From the NCBI GenBank assembly GCA_028023455.1, contig JAQFVV010006199.1:8134972-8198971 (forward strand): 64,000 nucleotides of DNA, in the 5' to 3' direction. The notes under the pieces were generated by a model. It searched no databases and was not told the origin of the DNA. It saw only the letters and a program-made list of their open reading frames with translations. The first letter of the stretch is position 1. Every line of letters starts with the position of its first letter. The translations under genes and the position numbers were made by a program. Below, one piece after another: positions 48,935-62,504 of this stretch. The stretch is from Epiperipatus broadwayi. Taxonomy: Eukaryota > Onychophora > Udeonychophora > Euonychophora > Peripatidae.

Positions 48935-49145
48935 TTGATAATTAGTAAAAGTGTAAAAGAAAGGAAAGAAGCACGCAGAGAATATAAGTATGCTATTAAG
49001 AACAAGGAAAGTGAAAGAGATATTAATGATAAATGGGAAATGTACTTAGAAAAGAAGAAGTTGGCTAAAATAGATAATTATAGAGAGAGAATGAAATTGA
49101 CTAGTAAATTGTTGGAGGATATTAATAGAAGGGAAGAGATGTGAG
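48935..49145 (+). pseudogene. LINE linker between endonuclease and RT
   Basis: A lysine- and glutamate-rich helical stretch (SVKERKEARREYKYAIKN, then a WEMYLEKKKLAKIDNYRERM segment) that in APE-type LINEs lies between the endonuclease and the reverse transcriptase. The frame is open for about 69 codons. It belongs to the same degraded element. Confidence 0.6.
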
Positions 49146-49399
49146 TAAAAAATTTTGGAATTACATTAAAAGGAGAAATGTAGGGGAGAGAGCGAGATAG
49201 TATTACTAGATGATGCGGGAATAGAGTGTAGTTCTAGAAAAGACTTAGAGAGAATTTTACATAGATATATAATGGATATAGAAAAGATGTTAGATGTGAA
49301 AGACAGAGTGATAGAAAACATGAAAACATATAGTAATGGGAATATTAGGTTTACAAAAAATGAATGAGGTAGGGAAGAAATTGAAAAGTGGAAAGGTAA

Positions 49400-50440
49400 A
49401 GAGGTTTTTCGGCAGCAGAGATGGTAATGAATTTAGTGTATAGGGCAAAAGTAAAGCTATTATCCTATTTTAATAAGATGGCACAGAAGAGAATTTTTCC
49501 AAATAGTTGGAGTAATGCAAGATTGAGATTATTATTTAAAGAAAAGGGTAAGGATCATAGAAAATTAAACAATTATAGACCGATAGCGGTAACATCAGTT
49601 TTATATAAAGTTTTCTCATATATGGTGGCTGGAAGAGTTGCAAAATGGATGGAAGGGACTAATGTAGTGGGGGAAATGTAAGGAAGTTTTAGATCAGATA
49701 GGCATATAGGAGATAGTTTATTTGTAGTTACACAACTTATGGATATGAGTAGGAATTCAGGTAAATAGTTATATATGAGTTTTATAGATATATAGAGAAG
49801 GCATATGATAGAGTAAATAGAAATAAATAATGGGTAAGTTTAAAAAATTTGGAATGGATGAAGCTTTAGTGGATATTATTAAGAAATTTATATGAAATTT
49901 ATTATACGTATCAATTAGGGAATATAGAATCAGTTAAAGTTAAAAATGGGTGGGACTAAGGCAGAGATGCCCTATGTCACCTATTTTGCTTTTGTTGTAT
50001 TTGAGTGAAATAGAGAGAGCAATAGAAAGATTAGAAAGAGGGATAGAGATACCATTAATAGGTGGCAAGGGAGTATATACTTTGTCAGTTTTTTTTTGCA
50101 GATAATGTCTTTTTATGTACAGAAAAAAGAGAAGATATGGATGTTATGCTTTGGACATGTGCAAGGGTGGGTAAAGAGATGGGGATTAAAGATTAAATTT
50201 ATTGAAGAAAAATCAAATATAATGATGGTTAATACTGGGGAAAGAGAAGATGTAGAATTGTTATTGGGGGATATAAAGTTAAGTGTGGTGAATAGATATA
50301 GTTATTTGGGAATTATCTTAAGTAATCAGAAAAATTGCTTGGATGAATGGGAGAAAAAATTGATAAATGAAGCAAAGAAAAGAAAGGGATTGATAAAGAA
50401 ATTAACAATGTTTTATATAATAAATATGATGTAGCTAGAA
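49400..50440 (+). pseudogene. LINE reverse transcriptase, inactive
   Basis: The RT domain is readable with stops and frameshifts. The early motif WSNARLRLLFKEKGK is followed by NYRPIAVTSVLYKVFSYMVAGRV (about 49567-49635), which carries the conserved NYRPI signature. Then come a GSFRSDRHIGDSLFV segment, a SFIDI-like segment for the first catalytic motif (about 49779), a decayed RQG..PMSP region (about 49960) and the FADN box (50095-50106) where FADD is expected. The second catalytic Asp is thus Asn, a G to A change. The YSYLGIILS motif follows at about 50298. The many breaks show it is no longer functional. Confidence 0.8.
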
Positions 50441-51160
50441 TTGTATGGAAGGGAGTTGCAGTAGCACGGTTAACATATGGTACTGATGTGTTATGTGTTA
50501 GTAAAGGGGTATTAGATTATTTAGAAAAAGTACAAAGGGAAGTAGGAAGACATGCATTGGATGCAGATGTGTGGACAGCAAGGGAGGCAATTCAAGAAGA
50601 AGTGGGATGGTCAAGTTTTATATGAGAGATGCAAAAAGTAAAATGAAAATGTTTGGTAGGTTGCCTAATATGGATAATAAAACAATAGCTAAAATAGTTT
50701 TTAACTGGGTTACGAGTAAAGGGCAGGCAACAAGATGGGTGACAAAGGTAATGCGGTATGCAAAAGATTTGGATGAAGAATTTATATCAGTATACTTGTA
50801 CAAAAGGTGGGATGATTGTGCTAGGACAATTGTTGAGTATTATAGTGATAAGGAATGAAATAAAAGAATAGATGCATTAATAAAGAATAGGGAGTTGGAA
50901 AGATGGAGAATTAGTATGGAGAGTAATAATAGTTTAAATATATATGGAAGTAAACGGAACATTGGGTGTGAGTTAATTTATGATAATAGCAAAGAAAGTA
51001 GTTTATTGTTTAAGGGTCAAACAGAATCTTTAGCAACAAGAGAATATACATGTAAATGGAAAAATGTGGGTGATTTAGTCTGTAAATTGTATTAGGAAGG
51101 CATAGAAAATATTAGGCATTTGTTAATTGAATGTAGCCTGAAAGCAGAAAGAGTATAAAT
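50441..51160 (+). pseudogene. LINE C-terminal domain with Cys/His motif
   Basis: Frames continue the element after RT: VARLTYGTDVLCVSKGVLDYLEKVQR, then a GWSSF segment and a long open piece (50571-50858), then a piece ending CKWKNVGDLVCKLY. With the following GIENIRHLLIEC segment this gives a C-x-C...H-x-C spacing like the zinc-knuckle found at the end of several LINE proteins. Stops and shifts interrupt it. Confidence 0.65.
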
Positions 51161-51194
51161 AATAAAGTTACGGAAGAATAAATATGAACAAAGT

Positions 51195-51425
51195 GTTTAT
51201 ACAGAAAGTGGGTTATTTATTTTTATGTTGGGTTTGGGAAAAGATAAGGGGTATTTAGATCTAAAGGCCATAGAGTTGACAAAGATTATGTTGTGGATAT
51301 GGGAAAACAGGGTGGGGGAATGAAAAGGGAAGCTAAAGTGATAACAGGTTTCTCTGGGTATAGTTGTTGAGAGATTCCTGACTCCGTTTAAGAAGGTCAC
51401 AGTGTATCACATCCCATCCCATGGG
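51195..51425 (+). repeat. LINE 3' end with cacatc-type tail
   Basis: The end of the LINE. gattcctgactccgtttaag is followed by a short spacer and catcacatc/cccatccc repeats instead of poly-A. It matches tails at 24253-24313 and 47021-47256, so this family terminates in a short simple repeat. Confidence 0.8.
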
Positions 51426-54400
51426 ACTTTTAGCCATGTTATAAATATAAAAAATTGTTTAACAGTTATGGGAACAAAAATGAAAAAAATTCAATTACTG
51501 AAAACATAGCGACATTTTTTTAAATTTTCATTTTTAGAAACTTGAATATGACTAGTTTTTTTTATTTATGTCAAATGATTTCAAAAAATTGAATTGATAT
51601 AGGACTAGACTTCCTAACAAAAACATTTTTTTAAAAAAATACTTTTATTTAATTTGAGGACAAATTCACTAAAAAGTAAACATTTTTTTTTTCTTGGACA
51701 CAATTTTGGTCATCTGTAAATTTAAATAAAAGCATGGAATATCCATAATTTAATTAATTCAATCAATATAGCTTGCAATCAAACTAAATATTTTTATTGC
51801 TGGAATTAATTAATTTATGAATGTGCTTTTATTTAAAGTTGTATGTAACAACCAACATTGTGATATATATATATTGCTTTTAAGTGCATTAGTTTTCAAA
51901 TTAAATAAAAGCATTTTTTTAAAAATATTTTTTATATATATTATTTTTAGAAATAACAAATGAAGAATAGATGAGGAATTTTCTGTTTGCTCTCATTTTC
52001 TTTTCTCAAAATTTAATATGCAGTACTTAAAACAGTTTTGAATTTGATAACATGTTTTGATTTTGATGTATTTTTGTAAAAAAAAAAAAAGTTCATTTTT
52101 TTAAATTTTATGTTTGTGAATTTTTTTATTGGTAAGTAATGAGTGTAGATTTGTAATAATGCAATATTTAAATACTATTTGCAAATTAAGTAAAATTTTT
52201 GGGAATGTGATTTTTCTTCACATTTAAATGTTTTGTATAATTGTTTTGCTTGCAGGTAGATTAAACATTTATGAAAGCATTTACAAATAGTTATAAAAAG
52301 CATATAATAAAGTAAAGCAAATTCATAAGCAAGCTCATACTACATCACATATTATTTATTTAAAAAATAAACTATAAAAACATGAAAATAAAACTAAATA
52401 ATTTTCTCCAATGATTTGAAATGGGTATAATAATAATTAAAACAGCTATCAGCATCTGAAAAAAGTTATAATTTTATTAGAATACCACCAAATCTAAATG
52501 GCAAATCAAGTAGAGAAGTAAGGTTCTTTGTTTCCAATTAGATATTTTTAGTAATATTGACTTCTCTCAGATGTTGCAAACTCTAAGAGTAACTCTAATT
52601 GTATATTTTGAAATTTATTCTTCACATTTATGTATGTGCTGTGTATTTATATAGATATCCGTGTTAACATATTAACACATATTCATTAATATGCAAATCT
52701 TAATGTATATATTAAATTTTAAACAAGTTATTGATTTCTATTGTGAACTGTGATCTTTGAATTTAAGAATTTTCTTATTTGTATTTTTATCTTGTTTAAT
52801 AAATATTCCTTTTTTTATCTGCATTAAAATTTTAATCTTTCAGTATATTAATTTATGATGAAAGTATGTGAAGTCATTTGGAAAAATTAGTAAATTGGAA
52901 ATATCTGAATTCAGACCTATATGACTATATAAGCTAATGAGCTTAGATTGAAAATATTATTGTGTTTTCAATTTTATTCTCTTAGTTTTGTAGTTAACTA
53001 GAGATAAAACGTGGCTGCTGGAGGGTTGCATTAGATCCTAAGATCTAAGTACAGTGATCTCAGATCCAAAGCTCCTCACTGATGAAAGCCACAAGCTAGA
53101 ACCTAGTATGGGGATATTGGATGAGTAGGTACTAGATAGGGATTTTTATGCACAAGCCTTCTGGTATCCATTGATTACTCCAGCTTGCACTGAGTGGCAT
53201 TACTGCATGGAGAGTTTTGCCTGTTTTAATAATTATTATTAGATGAAATATTAAACATATATAAATAAATAACTCTTTAAAAAAGGTTTTAATTTTTTTT
53301 CCAAATTTTTTTATAGCAAATAATTGATTGCAAATCAAAGTAACGAATACAACATGTTAATGATTGCTATGGCCAAACCTGTTATAAAAGTCCATCGCTA
53401 ACTGGAGTGAAAATGTAATTCAATTTTTTCTCCCTCAAAATATTTTTAATGGTATCAAAATATTTTTTGGTTTAAAATAAAAATTATTTGAAGCATCACA
53501 ATAAAAATGTCGACTTTTTTTTTTTACTTTGTTAAAATTAATACTTTGAATAGATTAATAATTAAAATAAATAATCAGTTATTTAGGAGATTATGAGATA
53601 TTCAAGCACTAAAAAATAACAATGTGGGCTTCAATGAAAGAATCTTTAGTTTTTATTTATCGCTGTACTTTTGTGCTAATTTACATCTTCTGAATGTTTT
53701 GTTTTAAATTCAAGATAATTTTGTTTTAATATCTTAATTAGATTTCAGGCTTTAAAGCAAGAATCTTTTTTTTTAGTTGAGGAATATTTAATGATTGTTA
53801 ACTAGCTTATTGAACTTCTATAAATTGAAAATTATCAATTCAATCTTATGCAAGTTAATATGAAAAGTTTTTCAATTATTGTTAATTGATCCCTCAACAT
53901 TCCTCATAAAATAAAATTTTGCAAAAAAAATAAACAATTTCTATAGGGAAAAAAATAATTTGTTACTTTAAATTCAAAATATAAAAAAAATGATTGAAAA
54001 AAAAAATAAAGCTTAAATTGAAAAAGGTATTAATTAATGAATAAACAATTTACTTAGTGTATTATTTTAAAAAAATGCTAACTTGTTGAAAAATATACTA
54101 TTTCAAAATGTTTTGGTAGCTATAATTAAAAATATATATATATAATTTTTCCATTGCTGAACTGCCATTTTGTTCATGTTGCCACAAAATATTTCTCAAA
54201 TCACAATTTGTTGAATTAAGGTAAAGCATGAAGAAAAAAAAAAAAACTAATCAGAATGCACATTTTAAAATTAAGAAAAACAACACAGTACACATTTTAA
54301 AATTAATTTTTCGTTCACTTTATATTCAACTATTAAAGTTTTTTATTTTTGTATTTTCTTACCAATAAGTCTTTGAATTTTTTTTAAGCACTGTCATTTT

Positions 54401-57165
54401 TTTTAAAAAATGGGAATTTTTAATTTTACATAAATGCAGTGAAATTAATTAAAGCATAGATAAAGAAATGCAGTGTACAATTGATTGCTTTAGTTTTAAT
54501 AATATGTATGTAAATGATTAAATCTTTTTTGTTTTGCCAATCTATCTTTATGATAAAACTGGCTACTATCTGAAATAAGTTACAAACAAATTATAGAATT
54601 ATTGATTTAAAAGTCAAAAAATAAATGGCATTTTAAACTTATGTTTAATAACCTTTGGTCATATAATTATGCATAGTATATGAAACCATTTTTTTCTCAA
54701 AATAACTCACAATTATGATTACTTATTGCAGACAAAATAATATTCTTAAGAATTTTAATCCATAAAACTGATTGAATGAATATAGATGAGTTAATATAAT
54801 TTTATAATTAAATATTAATACACATGGTTGTTGTACATAATCAAAATATGTTACTGTACTGAATGAAACTGACATATTTTTTTGATTTTGTAGCTTATTA
54901 AAGATGAAAATCTTTTTTACTTTGGATGTCATAAATGAAAGCACTGAATGTTTTGCAAAGTTACTGAATGAAAATGAAATAAAGTGCATTAATTGTATTT
55001 GAATTCTATAATCAAAATATATTGTATACTATATAATGAATAAACCATTATATATTTTTAGCTTGAATGTCAACATTTTGTTTTCAAAAGAATAGCTTTA
55101 AAGAAGTCATTATCCTATGATATCACTAATTTTGCAAAATATCTGCCATTTTTTGACACACTTTTTTCATAATGACAGTTGTTTTTAAAAGTTTAGATTT
55201 TAATAGTGAATAATCAATTGTAAATCAAAATATGGGGTGCACATTAAGGTTCATTACTAACCAGGATAAATATGTATTTACGAAGTGGAAAAGAGGTAAA
55301 AAATTTACTATATCAAAAGATTGTAGTATTCTACCAACTTTATTATTAATATATTTGAAAAATAAAGATATGCTAATAATATAAATTTGTTTTAACTTTT
55401 GTTTTAAGTGTTAAATGTGTTACATTAGAAAAATAAAAATAAGTAATGACATTGCTATTGTTTATAAATATTAAAATTAATTTTTAATTTAAGAAAAAAA
55501 TATAAGTATATTATTATCTCATGGATAATTTAAAAATAAATAATTATTGATAAGTTGATGCATGTGAATAAATGAGAAAGTAGGGAATATATGGAAGAAA
55601 ATATTAATACAGTATTCTTCATAAATTAAGAAGATTAAATACCAAATATAGTATTACTATAGTATTTACTAATTTTATTTAATTCATTTTATTTTAGTAT
55701 TTTTAATTTAATTTCAAATCAAACAAATTTTCTTGTAAAGTTGCTTTTTAAAAATACATTCGAATTTTTTGCTTTATTAAAGATGTGAGTTGTTTGCTTT
55801 TTTAAAATTTTTATGTTAAATGTGTATTGCATGCATGTTCTTTATTTTTATAAAAAATTAAAATTACAAATAATAATAATTATTTTATATTTTTTCTTAG
55901 AGTTATTAAATTGCAAACTCTTGTGCTTTTTATTTAATTTAATTTCTTTTCCTTTTTTCATTTTATTATTATTATTATTATTATTATTTGAGGTGTCAGA
56001 GTAGGTTTTAGAAACAAGTTTATTCTTTAACAGCCACCAATTATCTCCTCCCATAAATATATATATTTTTCTTCTTATGTTATTGATACCTTTGGCAAAT
56101 TAAAAAATGTTTTTGCTCATAATTATTATTTTTTCCTTGTTGTAATATGTTAATTTTCCTTTTAAAAATGTTTACCATTTATTAATTAATTATTTATAAT
56201 TAAATTAATTATACTTTTTGAATTTTCTTTTTTTTTATTTGTTGGATTTATACATATATTTTTTTATAATTAATATATAAGTATTCTATTAGATATTTTA
56301 GACATTTTTGAACAATGTGTTATAAGAATTGCCTTCTTTTTATTTAAACTTTTTAAATATCTATATTCATATAAAGTGTTAAAGTAAAACACATTTTTAA
56401 ATTAAAGTTATTTTTTTAAATAATCTTGAAGTACTATACTGCTTTAAAGAATGGGAAAAATTAGATTACTTTTTTTATTTGTAAGCATCTAAATATTATT
56501 GTTTCATGAATTTTTTTTCTATAGATGAATATTTATTTAAAAGATCTCTTAGTATTGTTGTTGATTTATCTGCTTGCTATTTCCATGACATACTTTCATA
56601 TCCAAGTAAATTTCATCATATTTTCAGACTTTAAAAAAATCTTAAGATCTCTTGATTGGTTCCATTGCTTGCTATTTCCATGATTTTGATTTATATTCAA
56701 GGGAATTTCATCATATTTTCAAGTAATTGATTGATAGCATCCTTTCTAGCATCTAATTATTAATTGGTAAAAGGATATTTAGGTATTGTTAGCCAATGTG
56801 TAAAATCAGGAAGAAAATCATTTAGTTAATCTCATGAATAATTTCTTCTTTACTGTTTAACTTTTGGAAGACGTTATATGGATCCTTGTTCTGAAAATTT
56901 GACTATTTATTTATTTGTATGAATGCTAAATATTTCCATCATATTTAATTAATTTACTAGATTTTATCTTAATCAAAAATAAAATATGATATTAAAACTA
57001 TAACAAGACCTGTCTTGAGAGATCTCTTATACTTTATATAATTTAATCAATAAAAAAAAAAGATTTTTTTAAAGAGTATTGATAAAATCAAACTGGGATT
57101 AAAAAATAATGATATATAAAGGTAAATGAATAAAAAAAATCCAATGGTATATTGTTAAGGAATTT
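51426..57165. other. AT-rich DNA, no gene identified
   Basis: Long AT-rich stretch with microsatellites, including (ATT)n at about 55962-55988. A somewhat more complex patch lies at 53000-53220, possibly an old repeat. A diverged duplication occupies 56541-56725. No coding frames of interest. Confidence 0.5.
56541..56725. repeat. Diverged tandem duplication of about 100 bp
   Basis: The units 56541-56642 and 56643-56725 share aagatctctt, ttgcttgctatttccatga and atttcatcatattttca in the same order. It is an old local duplication. Confidence 0.7.
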
Positions 57166-57255
57166 ATAAGAAGTTCGATTACCAGAAGTGACAGAATTAA
57201 AGCTGTAATCCATGCATTTGAGCTCTAGAGTCCACCATTTCACCACTAAAATAAA
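57165..57255 (-). repeat. tRNA-derived SINE head, minus strand
   Basis: On the minus strand box A-like TAGTGGTGAAATGGTGG (57248-57232) precedes box B-like GGTAATCGAACTT (57183-57171). The style resembles the SINE at 4520-4610. Confidence 0.5.
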
Positions 57256-57369
57256 GCATGCAAGACAGATGTATGATTTTATTGAATTGTGTAAGGCAAA
57301 AAATTTAAATTATTTATAGCTAAAAGTATTAGACATGATTGTTTTTATTTTTAATTCCTTATACGAATT

Positions 57370-57620
57370 AATACTATTTAAATGAGATGCTAATCAAAAG
57401 ATTGAAGTTTAGAATTGGAGAAAAGAGAATGCATTGTATAGATATACTGATGATATGATGCTCATTGAAATTAAATTTGATAAAATGGTAAATAGAATAA
57501 TGTAATTTGTAATGAATTTTGGGATAAAAATAAATATCCTAAAAATGGAGAATCCTGGAAAGAATACAAATTTAAGGTACTTGATCTGAGATTATGGATT
57601 AACTAAATATAGTAAAAAAG
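57370..57620 (+). pseudogene. RTE-like reverse transcriptase fragment
   Basis: One frame reads RYTDDMMLIE followed, about 20 residues later, by FGIKIN. These are the catalytic box (normally RYADD) and the segment after it in LINE reverse transcriptases. The catalytic Asp pair is kept, but one stop lies between the motifs and the rest of the domain is absent. It is a short, old fragment, likely from the same group as the relic at 2.9-4.1 kb. Confidence 0.65.
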
Positions 57621-60600
57621 ATTATGTTTTATGGATTTTACTGTTATATTTAAGAAATAATTTGATTAAATATTTTATTTGGAGTGCAAATAGAATTTTC
57701 ATGCAATTCTAGCAAATTTAAGTCATTTATGGTGATGCCAGTTTTTGCTTTTATAATATATAAATAATTATCTTTTAATCAATATAAATGGTATTATTAC
57801 TTTACCCTAATTACATATAGTCTTAAATAAGTGACATTTCTAATATCTTAATAATATAAAATAAAAACAGAATAACAAAAAGTTTTCATGAATCATTATG
57901 TTCATAAGATACTTTAATAATTTAATTAAAATAGTACATAATTATTAACAATCAAGCCCAGAAATTTTTATTAAATTATTGTAATTTAACCACTATTTCA
58001 ATAAACCAAACATTTTTTTTAAATGTTTAAAGATATTTTGTATGGATAATATGTATTATAGATGGACAGATAAAAATAAATGGGTTAAGATGAATGTATA
58101 TATAGAAGAAATGACAGTTAATAATTTTTTAATTTAATATAAATATAGTATACATAATACATATAGCAGCATTCATAAACGAGTATGTTCATGTCCAACT
58201 TCAAGAAAAGAAAAGAAAAGAAAAAAAAAAAGCTCTCGAAATGAGTTTTGCAATAACTATACACACCAATCCATTTTTCTGTTTATTTGATATTTTGTGA
58301 TGCTGTCTTTTAATTTCTTCAGCAGAAAACTTTTCTTTATGAAATCTTTCAACATCATTTCTAATTGATCTCTTCAGTGTATTTATTCTCTTCATTGTCA
58401 TATGTTTCCAATAGAAACAATCAATTTTGCCTTTTTTTTTTTTTTGAGATAACTTTTGTAAAAAAAAATAGTCTATCTCTCCCATGAAAATCATGCTGAA
58501 ATTGGGACCAGAGATGTTGTGAATGTGTCCCATTATTACAATTAGTTTAAGGAAATGTCAGATGGCATGAGAAACTCATGACAATCACATTCTGTACTAA
58601 TTTAAGTGACTAAAGAAGAAAAAGAGGGAAACAAAAAATTCTGTTTGTATGGGAAATAATACCTATCCTTTGATGAGTCAACATCTTATTCTATAAAACA
58701 GTAGGAAATATTCTTAATCAAACACATTTTATTTGTTATTCATAGTTGACTTTAATATCTGAAAGGTATTTTATTATGCATTATCTGTGGAGTTCTTTAG
58801 TACCCAGATTAAAGCAATACAATTAATAAAATGGTAGTAGTAATAATATTTTATGTTATATATATAATTATGTAATTGGTTTAAAAACTATTTAGTAACT
58901 TAAACTAATAAAAGTAATCACAATTTTATTTGTATCTTTTTCATTATTTTAGATCTCCATGGCAACGAATGGCTGGAATTGAGACGATACCAAGAAAATT
59001 TTTGATTGTTGATTAAAAATTAATCAGGTAAACTTTTTTTGAAAACTATTCAATTGACATTTTATTGTGGATTTTGTTTTCTTTTATGTAACAAATAGAA
59101 ATTTTATGCATATATTTATATAAAGTTAAAAAAAAAAAAAATCAATCCTCATCACATTTATGAGAAGGATGCCAGTTTTGAATTTAATGCATGCAAAATA
59201 ATTTCAGTACATACTCCGTTCTTTTATATATTTAAAATTTTGTGAACGCTATAGGCGATTTAGCTAGACTTCTGGTATTGAACGATAAATGGGTATCATT
59301 ATTATTAGCTAAAGAATAAAGACTTTAAATTAATTAAGCTGGAATGGTAAGGTGGGTATCAATACCATGGTTGTAAAAATTAAAAATTGTAATATGGCGC
59401 AGTCTTCACCAGCGGTGATGACAGCTTCTACAGACCCAAACTTCATGAATTTTACTTTTTAAAGATTACGAGGAATATATATATTTCATTTTACGCATAT
59501 TTACCTAACCATTTTTTTTTAAAATTTGTCATTAGCCTTACTTCAGATAAAGTTTTATCAGTTAAACAATTTTTTTATTTTTTTATTAACTGGTTGGTTA
59601 GATGATACACCGTTTACTAAATTTCTCTCTGTTTTACAAATAAATTTTGAAAGTTACATTTTTATTAGATTAGAGTCACTACTATCCTTATTATTTATTG
59701 CTTCTTCCAATTGCATATCAAATTTTATCAATTTTTTTTTTGTAGTTCTTTAAAAATATTATTTCCAAACATTTTGCAGCATTTAACACCTGGAATAGCA
59801 GGCACGTTTTGATTCTTAAGTATTTACCATACAATGGGGAAAAAATGTAATCTTTTTTTTCATTTTTATTTAAGAGTAATAAACTTTAATAGTGATTTTC
59901 TTTTTTTTTGTTATAAATAATGAAATCTTTATTGTATTATAATGAAAGAATTTATTATTGTTCTGAATGAAACAAATAATCTTTCCAAAAGTGATTTTTA
60001 TATTTGTTTAGCAATAAAAGATATCAAAGTGTTGACATCTTTGACCGGTTCTACTTAAAATGTGTAAAATTCCAAGAATATAAATTATGTAATTTAAACA
60101 AAATTTTATGCTTGTTGTCAGTTTTTAAATTGGAAAAAAAAAGAGTAAATTATTAAAAAAAATAATGCTTTTAATTTATTTTTAAAATTATTTCACAATA
60201 TAAGTGAAATATAATAAATTATATGGCTGTCTTTATAAATTATAATAGAATAAGTTATACAATTTATTATTTACTTAATCAATTGTTAAACATTGTGTGT
60301 GTATACACCATGGATGTATTATATACATATATAATGAAAAATAGTGATGACACAAGATCATGATTTTTCCATATCTTGGGAATCCATTAATGTATTGTGA
60401 GATTTTAAGAACAAGAAATCTTTCTTTGGTCATTAAACCACATGTTAACAGCCTTTTATGTAATATAAACTTTGATCAGATTTCGATACAACAGTCTGTT
60501 AACAAACCAATCAATATGAGAGAATAGGGTTATTATAATCTGCAGATAATTATGTTCTAAGTTATTGTTCAGGATGTTAATGATGATAAAACTAGATATC

Positions 60601-61050
60601 CCTTCCAGTAAAGATAATATAAAATGTCTAGAAAAACTGTGTACTGTACTATATTTCCTCATCATAAATATTAAGGACTGGATTATGATCAAAAAGTAAG
60701 TATGCATCAGAAATGAGAGAGGTATAATTAAAAACAGCAACAGTTATTAAAATTTTATGTAATAAATAATTTTATTTGATGGATTTGATTAATAAACAAT
60801 TATTCATATTTAAATGCATACACAAGTATCTATATATATCTTGGAACACTAGATCAAAAAGATGTTAGCCAATTCGTTTCAAATATACAGAAAATGAATT
60901 TTTAATGGACTATAATTTTTAGCCATTTTAGACAGAGTAATATGCCATGTTTCCTGTATATACAGTTTATATATATATATATATAATACTGTTATTCAAA
61001 GGAATATTGCATTCACTATTATTCCATTAAACAAATAGCAATCATTACTT
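57621..61050. other. AT-rich DNA with weak exon-like patches, no gene assigned
   Basis: At 58201-58533 the minus strand is open for 110 codons, with a mixed middle (KRINTLKRSIRNDVERFHKEKFS) between low-complexity ends. I recognise no family. At 58953-59027 a stretch is bounded by a polypyrimidine-AG and an AG|GTAA donor. At 59394-59462 a 22-codon frame begins MAQSSPAVMT in a GC-richer patch. None can be joined into a gene from sequence alone. Confidence 0.35.
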
Positions 61051-61430
61051 TTGAATCACTATGAAAAGATTATATGGAAAAGAAAAAAATAACACGTTAA
61101 TTAAAATATATAATAAAAAAGTACTTTCCAAATATGATAAAATTTTAGGCTCAATTATATTTACAAATGATCTCATTGAAAAAATTAAAGTTGGGCTGGA
61201 CATATTGCTAGAAGAGATGATGATAGATGGACTATTGAAATTTCAAACTGAATTCCAAGAGATTGTAAAAGACCCAGAAAGAGGCCACATGTGAGATGGA
61301 TGGATGAATGAAATAAGAAAGTGTTTAGAGGTGATGTGGAGAAGAGAAGCTAAAGATTGGAGAAGATGGATTGAACTTGGAGAGACCTTCATCCTGCAGT
61401 GGATTGATAATGGTTGATGATGATATAATG
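61051..61430 (+). pseudogene. RTE LINE C-terminal end with GAT-rich tail
   Basis: Frames with shifts show the C-terminal signature of RTE-type elements: a DDxRW-like block near 61215, a PRDCKRPR-like block near 61255, RWMDEIRK, then W-R-EAKDWRRWIELGETF (61330-61395). It ends in ttgatgatgatat (61417-61429), the short GAT repeat typical of RTE 3' ends. Only about 380 bp remain, a normal 5'-truncated insertion. Confidence 0.75.
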
Positions 61431-62500
61431 AAAATTATTATTGCAGATTTGAGAAGTAAGTTTATTTATCTAGGTACATAATCTAAAGCACATACTTTAT
61501 CATTGTATAGACATATATTAATATTCTAAACTATGTTTGGCTTCTTGACAATCTGAATCGGAATTAACCTCAAAACCCAGAGTCTTCTAATTCTTATAGT
61601 TTATATTTCTGCAAATTAATAAGTTAGGTTAATTTTTGAACAACAAAAATATCATTCAAGCATGGAAAAACAGTAGGTTGACTTTTGTAATGACGTCATT
61701 TTTCGATTATAATACAGGGTATCTGTTAACTTTTGAGGGACTGTGTGAAAAAATTCATCGCAGTACTCTTATAATAGCCAGTCAACACACACATAAAGAT
61801 GAATCATCACATTAAAGAAGTTTTCCATCATAGATGGAGTAAGGATAGCATTGAAAAATATGGCAGTCTGATTTGTATGGGTAGTTAACACAGAATCATT
61901 ATTGCAGCGGTGAATTGACATACCTATTATGCATTTCATTTCTCTTTGATGATACTAATTTAGTTGACCTTCTTTTCCCCACTAAACACTGATAAGAAAG
62001 CATCCTGAAAAAACATTTTAATTACTGTCAAACAGCTGCCTGCACTACATATTACTGTCTCATAACTAACTTATCTAACATGTCTAATGCATCCATCAAA
62101 CATGTTTCTCTCAGCTAGACTCATACATTTTTTTGCTAAGTTATTTTTTTGTATGCTTACTTGTCAGTTGTTTTTCAATTTTAGATTTAATTAAATAATT
62201 AAGATCATTGTGTAATTATAAAACATTCATTAATGCTAATTAGTTATTTCAGTAATGTTAACTTTAATTATTTAAATATGTATATTAATATTTTCCTTTG
62301 TGATAATGTTGTTTTAGTTGTATTTTTATATTGGACTATTTCCATCATCTAATATGAGTATTGAATGTCTTTAGAAAAATTTAACTTTATCTAAATATTC
62401 TAAATACATTCATCTGTTAGTAATAGCACATCAAACAGATTAGTAAATGCACAATGTTTTGAGAGGTATTATTCTCCCCTCTTCTTCAGGTGTTTCTAGC
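61431..62500. other. Intergenic DNA, nothing firmly identified
   Basis: A tacagggtatctgttaac word at 61715 looks like a possible mariner-type terminus (TA plus cagggt), but no inverted partner was found. The rest is AT-rich. Confidence 0.4.
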
Positions 62501-62504
62501 CTGA

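Larger units (their letters stand above)
47258..51425 (+). mobile_element. APE-type LINE, near full length but degraded
   Basis: About 4.2 kb from a start just after the previous copy to the cacatc-type tail at 51425. Order: apurinic-type endonuclease domain (47477-48720, split by a foreign insert), linker, reverse transcriptase (49400-50440) and a C-terminal domain with a Cys/His motif (to about 51150), then the short 3' end. Many stops and frameshifts make it inactive. The clade within APE-bearing LINEs (Jockey/I/CR1-like groups) is not clear to me. Confidence 0.8.

Noticed and set aside
48610-49005. 131-codon minus-strand frame
   Set aside because: Antisense shadow of the LINE endonuclease/linker. 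The residues are biased (S, F, I, Y, H) as expected for the complement of a lysine- and glutamate-rich region.
55848-56054. Minus-strand frame with a run of asparagines
   Set aside because: It is the translation of an (ATT)n microsatellite, not a gene.
60456-60740. 94-codon minus-strand frame rich in I, L, F
   Set aside because: Low-complexity hydrophobic translation of AT-rich DNA with no motif. Likely chance.
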